Position numbers and translations under genes: made by a program. The notes under the pieces were generated by a model that was given only the letters and a program-made list of their open reading frames with translations, was not told the DNA's origin and ran no database searches. Positions 49,033 through 59,234 of a stretch of DNA of 64,000 bases are shown in pieces; position 1 is the stretch's first letter; each line of letters begins with the position of its first letter. The stretch spans positions 9,780,373-9,844,372 of the forward strand of contig NC_050470.1 of the NCBI RefSeq assembly GCF_013373865.1, in the 5' to 3' direction. This DNA comes from Monomorium pharaonis. Lineage: Eukaryota; Arthropoda; Insecta; Hymenoptera; Formicidae.

Positions 49033-49285
49033 AGCACAAAGAGTTTGAAAAGAACTCAATTGTATGTCACCAAATATGAATTCTTTGTGAGATGCAAAAA
49101 GAATTCATAGCTCTAGTTTACACCAAGCACTTGGTACGCGTATCAAATAGTAAATAACTAGTGAATGTGTTTAATCATTGACTGATCAGCTTAAATTCAT
49201 TACTTGATACGCGTACCAAGTGCTCGGTGTAAACTAGAGCATAATTGATGACATACAATTGAGTTCTTTTTGAATTCTCTGTGCT
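49033..49285. mobile_element. Nested MITE: outer inverted repeat
   Basis: AGCACAAAGAGTTTGAAAAG at the left and a complementary CTTTTTGAATTCTCTGTGCT at the right, with matching inner CAATTGTATGTCA / TGACATACAATTG. It is interrupted by the smaller MITE 49110-49240. Confidence 0.7.
49110..49240. mobile_element. 131-bp inner MITE, ATA duplication
   Basis: GCTCTAGTTTACACCAAGCA and its inverted GTGTAAACTAGAGC end; arms over 40 bp including TTGGTACGCGTATCAA; ATA at 49107-49109 and 49241-49243. Confidence 0.8.
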
Positions 49286-49300
49286 AGGATGTTTATTAAA

Positions 49301-49340
49301 ATCTAATCTAACCTAACCTAACCTAACCTAATCCTAATCT
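49301..49340. repeat. Interstitial telomere-like repeat (AACCT/TTAGG)
   Basis: Four clean CTAAC-type units with degenerate ones on either side. TTAGG is the ancestral insect telomere repeat. Confidence 0.75.
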
Positions 49341-49844
49341 ATTGTAAGACTGAGAATGAAGTTACCAGTTTATACTCGTCCTTTATAATACAATACAGTA
49401 TTGTAACCCCGAGAATAAAGTCTAATTTATTCTCGCTAGTCTCGCTATCACTATTAGTTTATGCTGACCCTGTATGTAAGACGGCACCGGAGAATAGGTG
49501 GCGTGCGATACCAAAGCGGATCTAGATGGCGTTATAGGTGGCGTTAGTCGTATCTTCCGGCCATCGGCTCTCGGCTCCGAGGAAGACGCAGAACCGGAGT
49601 AAGTCAGTCGGAGTCTGAAGTCTGGAAAAGAAACTTGCGTTAGACTTATCTCTCGTGCCTATCCTGTGATAATCGCTCAGGCGACTTCTTGTATAGTTAG
49701 TCAAATATACTTACCTTTATTACTGATCAAATCCGTTGGTGATTTCTCGAACCTGGCCTAGATCCTGAAAAGAAAACTCTCGTCGCGAACTTCCTAGTGA
49801 ATACTTACCTCGATACTTACTCCATCACGCTTATACTACAAATA
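49341..49844. other. Mixed-composition DNA, possible solo LTR
   Basis: GC-richer than its flanks, with AATAAAG-type words and repeated GAGAATAAAGTC/GAATGAAG. No terminal repeat partner is seen and no gene recognised. Confidence 0.3.
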
Positions 49845-50526
49845 AAAATTTGTCTAAAAACACTTACTAAAAGATGACTTAAGGTGACTAATTTGAGACA
49901 TTTTTCAGTTGTCTTAAAGATGACTGAAAGATGTCTAAAATTAATCATCTTAAAATCATCTTTTGGACAAGGCTTAAAAGTCGACTTAAAGCGAGTCATA
50001 AGCCGATTTTTATAGCGTTTTCTACTGAGAAAACTAGTGCAACACTGGTGCGCACTGAGTGCAATTTTATTGTTCCACTGTAAAAATCAGTTCACATATT
50101 TTCAGTGTTTAATGTTCTACTGACAAAATTGATGCAAAAAAATTGCACCGAGTGCAACTTTTGCTCCACCGTCTCGAAAGACGGTGGAAGGTGCCAGTGC
50201 AAATTAAATAGATGTTATGTTCGTGCTTTAAGGTATTACATTAAAGTATATGTTATTACATTATTTTAGTAAACTTTATAACAATGAAATTGTTTAATTT
50301 TTAAACCTGTCTAATGATGTGTTCCACTGAACCACACTAAACCTGCACTATTATTGCGCTAGTGGAGTTTTCATCGGAATCTACCGCAGCGTTAGTGCTG
50401 CACCAGTTTTCCCAGTAGAAAACGCTATTAGTCGTCTTTTTGTCAACTATACGCTCTGACTAAAAGATGTCTTTGACTAAAATATGACCAGTTTTAGTGA
50501 TCCTTTTAGACGACTTGGTGCTGTCT
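49845..50526. repeat. AAGATGACT-family repeat with an inserted element
   Basis: Blocks of AAAGATGACT/GTCTTTTAG words at 49845-50008 and 50430-50526 end in GGTGCTGTCTGGG. They are separated by 50013-50428, whose ends AGCGTTTTCTACTGAGAAAA and TTTTCCCAGTAGAAAACGCT are inverted, i.e. a MITE inserted in the repeat. Confidence 0.6.
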
Positions 50527-50754
50527 GGGATTTTTTCTTCTTATAAATATTTTATAAATATTTTACAAATATTTTGTGATATCTGGGAAGTAAATTGTAC
50601 TATATCCAAAAGTGTATAATAAAGAGTTGATTTGAAGCAAAATACACACAATACAATTTTCAGCATTTTTTACTGACACTCATTAAAATATTTACATTAT
50701 TTTTATTATACACTTATTATAGTTATTACACACTCATACATTTTTAAAACTTAA

Positions 50755-52210
50755 TTACTCGTAATTATTGCTGATATTTTCTATTATAGTTTCGCGTTCG
50801 TGGTGTATTTTATCAACAAACATAGATACTCTATTACTATTATGCACAATAGGTTTTAAATTGTTCCTAACTTTTCGCGAGTCAGATCTTTGATAATAAG
50901 AGATTGCAGCGAGAAATCTCCATAAAGTTAGCTCAGGCCATAAAACATCGGTAAAATAGATGCAAGTGTTAGAAACCTAAAACAAATAATAAAAATTATT
51001 TTATATATGTATACATGCAAGCCTATTTTGATAAGTTATAAAAAGAAATATATTTTAGACACAAAAATAAAATGTTTTCTTACTTGCCACATGAGAAAGT
51101 CACTAAGTCGAGATACTCCGGAAGTACGAATTAATAAATCTGGATTTGAAGATTTGTAAGTATACAAACACTCAGAAATCAAATCTTCGTTAATATCTTC
51201 TAGTAAGATATTATTATGTTTTATACCTTTTGCTATGTCTTTAATTGCATGAGTAAGTTCATCCTTTGCTGCAGATAAAAAATATGAAAATATAGACACA
51301 TACACATATGTATGTACATAAGTATAATATGTAATAAAAAATGTAATACTTTTACTTCTAGTATAATATATAAAGATGTAAATATAAATATGTATGATAA
51401 AGCTTATACATGCGTAAGAGAAAGCAATATTTAGATGCTTTATTATTGTCTTTTATGGAATAGAGTGAATGCATTTGAACAAAATTTATAAATAGCCAAC
51501 TTCTTGTACGTATAACACAATATAATATATTTTACATTCATTTTTAGTATAACAGAAGAGTGAGAACATAAATAAATATGGTGGTAAAACTTACATGTAT
51601 AAGGGCAAGCCATATTTAAAATTATTTTATTATTATCCTTCGTGGCGATCATACATCGAGCAATTAGTTTGCATACATCTTCTGAAAGCAAGGACCAGTT
51701 ACCAAACACACGAATGCAAACTCCAGCGTCCTTCAGTTTGTCTCTGGAAATTATATATACATTAGTAACGAGATTTAAAATTGAGTCGCCCCATATAACG
51801 TCTAAATTAAAATACATACAATTCTTCTAAAAAACCTTTGAACTTCTGCTTGCTAAGATCAATGAGATCATTGACTTCTTCTTCACTACGATTGAAGTTA
51901 TTTATGCTAAAAGCATAAACTGTGATCTCTGCAATACCAAGTGCTAAACCCCATTTCAATGTTTCCATCATTTTTTTAAATCTGTTATAAATAAAATATA
52001 ATATATGAATACATGAATGCAACCACCAAACTTTCTCGAAAATACATACCCCATTAAGTGTGCCTCTTTTCTGGCTATGTTTCTTTTCTTTGCATAGCGC
52101 CTATTGCCGTCCATAATTAATGCGATGTGTTTTGGTATGTCGCCAGTTTTAATAAATCTTATGACGAGCGATTGCACCCAATTTAAAATATATTTTAATG
52201 TCCACCACAT
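50755..52210 (-). CDS. DHDDS-like cis-prenyltransferase, copy C, five exons, 292 residues
   Basis: Minus-strand exons 52050-52210, 51820-51981, 51595-51743, 51084-51268 and 50755-50976 sum to 879 nt, all GT-AG, no internal stop. Starts MWWTLKYILNWVQSL. LIMDGNRRYAKK keeps the catalytic Asp34. VYAFSINNFNRSEEEV has Asn81 for the family Glu. LLIRTSGVSRLSDFLMWQ has Val209, as in copy A, and SGVSR also lacks the aromatic seen in A and B. The reading frame ends NNYE and a TAA where copy A has a Gln codon (CAA), so the C-terminus is a few residues shorter. The gene is flanked upstream by the ATTACAG-rich element and downstream by the AAGATGACT repeat. Predicted cis-prenyltransferase fold; catalytic competence is doubtful because of the two motif changes. 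Confidence 0.85.
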
Positions 52211-52321
52211 TTTATGTATAAATCAGATTATGTATAGATAAAAAATGTATAATCTTTTCTCGGCGGACTGTCCAACTCGCTATGTCAGTCAATAATGGTC
52301 AATAATAGTCATCGAATGCCT

Positions 52322-52330
52322 TATATATAG
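52322..52330 (-). promoter_or_regulatory. TATA-like box upstream of DHDDS-like copy C
   Basis: ACTATATATAAGG on the minus strand about 115 bp before the ATG, the same as in copy A. Confidence 0.35.
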
Positions 52331-52502
52331 TGCTGATTAACACGATATGACTATATTAGTTGTTAGTGGTAGGGTATATAGATCGAGGCAGGGGAGAACC
52401 GGAACTCTGTGTCAAGAATCCGTTTGGGAAAGGAGAGAGAAAGAACCGCAATAAAATCTTGTTTTAGATATTTGTCAACAAGATTTCTATTAGGAAGCGG
52501 CC

Positions 52503-53338
52503 TTACCCATCTTAAAGAAAGAAACTACAGCGGATTACAAAAAATTATATTACTGGACTACATAAAAGTATTACAGGCTGAAGTATTGTAATATTCTGCA
52601 ATATTTTCGCACTACACGCTCGGATTACAGGAAAATAACCTGTAATATCTTTCCTGTAATATCTAGCCAGTAATATATTGCCGAGATTACAGAATAATAG
52701 CCTGTATCATTACAACGGGATTACAGGAAAATAATCTGTAAAGTATAATTATACATAGAAAAAAATATATAATATAAAATAATGGAAAAAAAACATTTAT
52801 TTAAAAATTACCTGCATGAAATTTGTACATTGTTCATGGCCGGTACATCCAATGTGATTAAAAAGTACAATAAATGTAATAAATTTCAAACAATATTTAT
52901 GGAAATAATTAATATGATGAGATCTCAAATTTCATGAATTGGTGATGGCATTACACGTTAACGCCTGTAGTAATATATTACATATTTTGTAGATTACACG
53001 TGTAGTATATTACACATGTAGTGGATTATACACTTCATGGGCTAGACGTGTATTCTGTATAGGCCTGTTCTTTGTCGCTGCACTACTGAACTGGTGCAAC
53101 AAGTTAGAATAAAACAAATATTTTTTTTTTTATTCTAACTTATTGCACCAGTACAGCAGTGCAGCTATCAAGAATAAACCTTATTATAGGGATTTCACCA
53201 CTGTAGTAACAACAGCTACAGTGTAATAACTATACAGATTACTGTGATCCTTTCTGTGATAACTACAGAGAGTCTTGTAATAACTGCACTACTGTAATAT
53301 TTATTGGCTGTAGTTTCTTTCCGTAAGGGTAGGTAGCA
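52503..53338. repeat. ATTACAG-rich element upstream of copy C
   Basis: Runs from CCTTACCCATCTTAAAG (52503) to CTGTAGTTTCTTTCCGTAAG (ends ~53337), the reverse-oriented counterpart of 25568-26310. It contains many ATTACAG/CTGTAAT and TACACGTGTAG words and the inserted MITE 53061-53181. Confidence 0.6.
53061..53181. mobile_element. 121-bp palindromic MITE absent from the copy-B counterpart
   Basis: Begins AGGCCTGTTCTTTGTCGCTG and ends complementary ...CAGCTATCAAGAATAAACCT. The centre is AAGTTAGAATA / TATTCTAACTT. Copy B's element reads CGTATTATAGGG uninterrupted at this point (25695-25710, reverse), showing a TAT duplication. Confidence 0.85.
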
Positions 53339-53480
53339 CAAAGACGATCTAAAAGACGACTAAAAGATGACAAATTTTTGTCATGGACATCTTTCAGGTA
53401 GAGTTTATAGTCGACGAAAAGATGATTAAAAGACGACTTATGTCTCACAAACAGTCATCTTATAGCCGAAACTTATTGTT
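53338..53480. repeat. AAGATGACT-family repeat
   Basis: AGCACAAAGACG followed by AAAAGACGACTAAAAGATGA-type words and inverted GTCATCTTATAGCC. Adjacent to the upstream element of copy C, as 25510-25557 is for copy B. Confidence 0.6.
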
Positions 53481-53880
53481 ATTGTTTCTTTTGTTTCAGG
53501 AAGACGTTCAAAAAACTCTTAAAAAGATATTTATATAAAATTATAAAAATTATTTTATATATATAAGTACTAATATTATAATTTGTTTAATTAAATAATA
53601 TTGTAAATATTAGTGCAAAGTTTACGTAATAATTAAGTAAAATTAAATATTAAGTAGTTATATTTAATTATTATTAAATAATTATATTATTATATTATAA
53701 AGTATTGTTACCATATATCATATATTTATTGAATATTTCAATATATTAATATTAAAATATTATATTTTATTGTATTAAATTTTGAAAATAAATTTTATTA
53801 TTGTAATAATGATGATTACAATGATGACAATGATAATAATAATGATGATAATATAATATTATTATAGTCTTTATTATCGG
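53481..53880. other. AT-rich low-complexity DNA
   Basis: ATTATTAAT-type runs and a short ATGATGATAATA stretch (53800-53860). No gene. Confidence 0.7.
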
Positions 53881-53896
53881 ACTGGGGTTGCCGGTA

Positions 53897-55492
53897 GGGG
53901 AAGTTCGCCTAACGCCGGACGGCACCTATTGCCGGACACAACAAATATCTATACATATAGAAACGCGACAGAAAACGCTATAGTGGCAAAAGGAGAAAGG
54001 GAGGGAGTAATAACCTTGGACCTAGCGACACGCTTTTGCGACACGCAGTAAACAAATAGGAACTATCAATCGTTGCGCTCGGAAGAAAAAAATTGTACTG
54101 CGTAAATTTTAGAAGAGTATATTATCAAAACTCTTGTGATTAAATATTGACTTATATTTTTATTAAGTAATTTGGTAAGTACTTTTTCAATTACGTCAGT
54201 GTATTTTATATAAAAAGATACAGTTCAAAAAATATATTTTTTTATTTTGGATATTCGCTGTTCCCTGGTACCGGACAGAACATTTTCCCCTAATGCCGGA
54301 CAATGAAAATGTCAACGTTATGTGTCTATGTTTATTTTTATAATATTGAATTATAATATTTTGTTTTTGGAGAATAGAAAAACCTAGGAGGCATTATGGA
54401 GAATAAAAAGAAAGGATCATGGGATAAGGATAATTTGAAAACTGCTCTTGATAAAGTTTTGTCAAAAAAAATGGGACTGAGAGAAGCTGCGCTAAAGTAT
54501 AGTATTCCTAAAAGCACTTTACATGACAAAATAACCTGCCTAAAGTCCGGTGAAGAAATTGCATTGCAGCCTAAGCTTGGTAGATTCACCAAAACATTCC
54601 TACCAGAATATGAAGAACAATTATTGAACCATGTAAAAGACTTATCTAATCGATGTTTGCCACTTATGAAAAAAGAATTTTTAAAGTTGGCATATGACTT
54701 AGCTGTAGAGCTAAAGCTTCCTCATCGCTTCAACACTGAAAAAAGAACAGCTGGTAAACATTTTTACTATGATTTTATGGCTAGACATCCTGATTTATCA
54801 CTAAGAACACCCGAGTCTACGAGTATGATGCGAGCTGTAGGTTTTAATAAGCCGCAGGTAGATTTGTTCTTCTCAAATCTTGAAAAACTCATGAATCAAT
54901 ATAATTTTCCTCCTTCTAACAAAAGAAACAAAGCACCGAAAACAAACAGCAGTGGCACATTTATCCGGGCCTGAAGCTAATTACCTTGAAGGGTTCTTGG
55001 TTATGAGAAAACGCGAAATCTTTTTTCTAGTTTGTCATACACTTCTTTTAAGTCCGGTTATTAATGCATCAAATAATATGTTTGTGTCTTCTATACGAAA
55101 CTTATTCTTGCCCTTTGGTAAATCTGTGCCTCTTTTGCCGTCTGAAAAATTTTTTGTTTTATTTTTTTATTTTTTAGCTTGTGTGGATATCTCTGAGTGT
55201 TTTGCTAACTATATTTGTGATCGGTACCTATTATTTTAAAGTTGTTCGGCGTTAGGGGACTTACTTTTATTGTGTCCGGTATTAGGGGCCAGTTTATGTT
55301 TCACTAAAATCATAAATCAAAGATTAACTGTGATTTAAGATAATTGTTCTGACAAAGTTGATTATTTTGTTCTTTTATCTTGATTTCTAATATGTTAACT
55401 TGTAATAAATACAATATAAAAAATATATAACGAAATAGTTTTTTATTTATCCTGAAAAAACCTTAGGTGTCCGGCACTAGGCGAACTCCCCC
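53897..55492 (+). mobile_element. Pogo/Tigger-like DNA transposon, internally deleted
   Basis: Ends GGGGAAGTTCGCCTAACGCC and ...CACTAGGCGAACTCCCC are inverted, and TA flanks both sides. Further GCCGGACA/TGTCCGG words repeat in the subterminal DNA. One gene remains, with a DNA-binding half only. Confidence 0.85.
54396..54974 (+). CDS. Truncated pogo-like transposase: HTH DNA-binding region only, 192 residues
   Basis: MENKKKGSWDKDNLKTALDK, then SKKMGLREAALKYSIPKSTL is a psq-type helix-turn-helix. A second HTH (CENP-B-like: FLPEYEEQLLNHVKDLSNR ... AGKHFYYDFMARHPDLSLR) covers residues ~65-145, and the frame continues to NKPQVDLFFSNLEKLMNQY. Full-length relatives continue into a DDE catalytic domain of about 250 residues. 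Here the frame stops at 54974, and no DDE motif is found before the right end, so the catalytic part is deleted. It could still bind element ends. Confidence 0.85.
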   Translation: MENKKKGSWDKDNLKTALDKVLSKKMGLREAALKYSIPKSTLHDKITCLKSGEEIALQPKLGRFTKTFLPEYEEQLLNHVKDLSNRCLPLMKKEFLKLAYDLAVELKLPHRFNTEKRTAGKHFYYDFMARHPDLSLRTPESTSMMRAVGFNKPQVDLFFSNLEKLMNQYNFPPSNKRNKAPKTNSSGTFIRA

Positions 55493-55689
55493 TACACAAC
55501 ATTATTTATAATACTACTACAATATTATATCCTACTACTTCCATATTCATGCCTAGCTCCATCCTCTTATGTTCTTTTTCTCTCTCTAATCCCTGTCACG
55601 CGGCCTGGCTATTTGTGATCTTACAACCTTCTCCTCCCTCCCCTACCCTTGTTTCTAAAATATAACCTCTCCTTTTCACGTCCTTCTTC
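55493..55689. other. Short intergenic stretch
   Basis: Pyrimidine-rich, probably more of the non-LTR element described next; no clear motif. Confidence 0.4.
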
Positions 55690-55910
55690 CTCTTATGACT
55701 TCCTTTTTAGTTCGCATCTTTCGTGCTCTCCGTCTCTCTTCCATCTTCCTGCGGGTGTCCCTGAGAGGTCGATGCTCGGCTCGCTATTCAACATCTTTAT
55801 CAATGACCTTTGTCATTCCATAACGCACTACCACCATCTCCAATGACAAGGACAATCTCCAAATTTACATTTATTTTTACGCTCATCGATAGTCTTTCTT
55901 CTTTACTTAA
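55690..55910 (+). pseudogene. Non-LTR retrotransposon reverse-transcriptase fragment
   Basis: FHLPAGVPERSMLGSLFNIF and INDLCHSI match the non-LTR RT block GVPQGSxLGPLLFxxFINDL. A shifted frame then gives DNLQIYIYF, the relic of the ADDLQ motif. Frameshift and stop codons show decay; no flanking ORF1 or endonuclease seen. Confidence 0.75.
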
Positions 55911-56463
55911 AAAATAATAAGACATAAGAGAATTTAAAATATACATTTTTAAGTTTACTTTTATATATTTTTAATAATCTATTTTTTCTAATACAATATT
56001 TTATTTATGTCTGAAAAAACGAGAAGTAAAATAATGGAAATCATATATATTTTTATGTGATCAAACAGATAGGTTAATACAATAAAATTTCTATATAATT
56101 AAACAAATAAATATGTTGATTTTGTGATAGTAAAACATAATTTATTTGTATATTTATTACATATTATTTTGACACAAAAAATACGCGCGCAGTTTTATAA
56201 AAATTAAATTAACGCTAATTTTTTAATGTAATTTTTGTTTTATTTTTGTACGCTTTTCTTTTTCTACATCATCATTTTACCTAAAAACATGGAACTGTTT
56301 TTTTTGTCCTCTTTTAACTTCTATAAAAGAAAGACTATCGATGAGCGAGAAAATTGTTATTCATTCAGACAATAAACCAAAAATTATTCAGTTCGAATAC
56401 AAAAAATAATGTTGTACAAGCAATATAAATAAATATATTACAATATAAGTGTCAGAAGTATAA
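55911..56463. other. AT-rich DNA with a weak inverted repeat
   Basis: GCTCATCGATAGTCTTTCTT near 55887 and AGAAAGACTATCGATGAGC near 56333 are inverted partners about 450 bp apart; possibly an old foldback. No gene. Confidence 0.45.
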
Positions 56464-57081
56464 AGCCAGCGGCACACGATACGATTTTTTTGTACTATAA
56501 GTTTTGTTAATGGATGCCTTACATGCGGCTTTCTTAAGTACTGTGCGTGCTCCAATCATAAGTGTGCTACTAGTTTTGGCTTCACACGTGCAAAGTATTT
56601 TGCGTATTAGGTTAATATTTCAGTTAAAAGATTTTTGGAGACTCTTATATATATACTATACATAGATGATACGGTGCACCAAATTTATTTTTTAGTATTT
56701 TAGTAAGTATTAAAATAATTACATAAAAGATATTAAAATAATTAAAAAAAAAAGAAAAAGTAAGTTTGAATAATACAAAATTTTAATTATTAACAGTGAA
56801 TACTTGCACTACAATGTATTAGTACACATTTATATTTTTAATGTTTTATTTATAAATTATCTAAATAGAATAAAATATTAATAGCGATCAATAATATATA
56901 TTTTATTAATATAACAATATAATAACTGTATTAAATAATTTGTAAGCAAAAATGTATTTTATCTTTTTGTAACATAACCTTTTTTTATAACTTTATTGAA
57001 TAGTTTTTAATATGCACTAATACTATTTAATGCAAGATCAGTTAATGTTATCAGATTAATTAAACAAATTTTTACATAAAT

Positions 57082-58454
57082 ATGGCAACGTGGACAAAAG
57101 AAGCTGTTCAAATTTTAATTGATGCATATAAGAATGAGCCTTGTTTATATCAAACGAGAAACCCAAATTATCACAATAAAAATCTACGTAATGAAGCATT
57201 GGAACGCATTTGTGCAATTGTCAGTACTGTCAAACCAAATATAACGGGAAAAGAATGCAGTATTAAATTTTATAATTTAAGAAATCAATTTAATACTGAA
57301 AACGCAAAAGTAAGAGCCTCAATTAAGTGGTATAGGTAGTGAAAATGTAAGTATATATATTTAATTAAAATAATGTATAGATTAGACATAATGATTTGTA
57401 TTGTTATGTAATACAAATTACAGGTGTATAAACCTAATTTATGGTATTACGATGCTTTAAAATTTCTGGAAGAACATATAGTTCCCAGAAAAAGTAAGAA
57501 CTCACATCTACCAAATAGTACAAAAGATACACCTGGTTTTTTGTTACACGTAAGTAGATATTTAAAGTAATTTAGATTTTTAAATATGTTAAATTTTTGT
57601 AACAATGACTATTTCTAAAACTTTTTGCATAGAATAACATATTTAAATAATAATTGTATTATAATAATATAAACATATTTTACTAATTTGATTTTTTTAC
57701 AATCTTTTTACATAGTTAAATAAAATATAAAATAACATTTTATATTTTATGCAAAATTTTAAAATATTTAAAATATAAGAGACATTTTATAATTAATTAT
57801 GTAAAGACAGATAAGAATAAAAACGTATATAAATAATACATTTTTATTATATGAAATATACTTTATTTTTTATTTTATAGCATGATTATGTACAAACATC
57901 ACAAGACTTAGAAGAATTGCAAGAAATGTTGGTTGAAGATAATAATGTCTATGTACATGAAGAGGATTTAAATAATAATAATGAAGAATCACAATCATGT
58001 GCATCTTCATCATCTGATAACATAATTGCTACAACACCATCGATTTTAAAACAAAAAAAAAATGCAATCAAGATCTTTACCATTTACTGATTTATTTAAT
58101 ATAAATACGTCAAGTCCATCAACATCATGTTCTGTACAATCATCGCCAAATGTTGGTAATGCATTACAATCTTCATCCACTACTCATAATCCTAAGAAGC
58201 AAAAAATAAAAAATGGGGATGCTTATGTAGAGGCAGTTGAATCGATTGCACAATCTTTAAAGATGCCATTAACACCAGTTACACCAGTTAATGTTGCAAC
58301 TGATAGTACAGACCCTGTAGATACATGTATGAATTTTTTGGGATCCCTTATTAAAAATATACGAACTCCAGATCTCAAATTAGATATTATGAACACTTTG
58401 GTACAAACTGTTGTTAATGCTAGTCTAACAGACTTAGAACGAGTTAAGAAATAA
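57082..58454 (+). pseudogene. MADF/Myb-like accessory protein of the Harbinger element, two frameshifts
   Basis: Second Harbinger protein; in relatives it aids nuclear import and end binding. MATWTKEAVQILIDAYKNEP ... GKECSIKFYNLRNQFNTENA is a MADF-like domain. The frame is lost near 57325 at a short A-run (SGIGSEN resumes in another frame before the gtaagt donor). Exon 57424-57550 follows (VYKPNLWYYDALKFLEEHIV), then 57881 onward (HDYVQTSQDLEELQEML) until a ten-A run at 58052-58061. There the frame shifts to the last part, SRSLPFTDLFNIN ... DLERVKK, stop 58454. Two single-base-type shifts imply either decay or homopolymer errors. Confidence 0.75.
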
Positions 58455-59234
58455 TAAGATATATGTGGATTAATATTCTAATTATATTACATTGATCTCA
58501 TGTATTTTATGTAATGGTATTCTTATAAACTTATTCTTAGGTATAATATAAAATATTATGTAAAACATTAATTTTTAAAAAGTTTAATCAAAGTACAAAT
58601 AGTCTGCAATCTAGAAAAAAAAGTTTTTGTTATGTTTCTGCTAAGGCAGATCAAGGACTGTAAAAATATTTTTTTATTATAATAAGGTTTAATTAAAGTA
58701 TTGATATTGAAAATTACTATGCAATCCAAAGAAAGAGTGTTATGGTTGTTACAAATAAAGGTGAACCGGAGTGTAAAAGCGTTTATTTTTATTATAAAAA
58801 AGTATACACAAGATTAATATTTTTATTTGTATTCTATTAAGGTTAACTTATTGTTTTAATAATAATAATATTTTAACATGTTTTATTCGCGCGTATTACA
58901 TTAGATATAATATTGTGATAAAAATGATGTATTACTTTGTATATTTTTGTATTTGAGTTGTGATAAATAGATATAAATTTAAATCTAAAGAAGTGTATCA
59001 ATTATTATGAAATAAAGTAAAGTATTTTTATGAAATATTATGAAATAAAACAAAAGAATTATGTACAAAAGAAACATATATGTGCGTGTTTTAAAAAATT
59101 AACAATAATAAAAATTTTGCTTAAAGAGATAAAATAAAGTTATTAATAATCAATGAGACAATTAATCTTTTTCAATACGTATATCTTGCCATGGGATAGT
59201 TTCTACTGTATTAAAATATGTGCAGAAATGGTCT
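58455..59234. other. Spacer between the two Harbinger genes
   Basis: AT-rich, holds the converging 3' ends; no gene. Confidence 0.6.

Noticed and set aside
54952..55239. 95-codon frame after the pogo-like HTH protein
   Set aside because: Considered as the missing catalytic domain, but it has no DDE motif and a hydrophobic, AT-driven composition.
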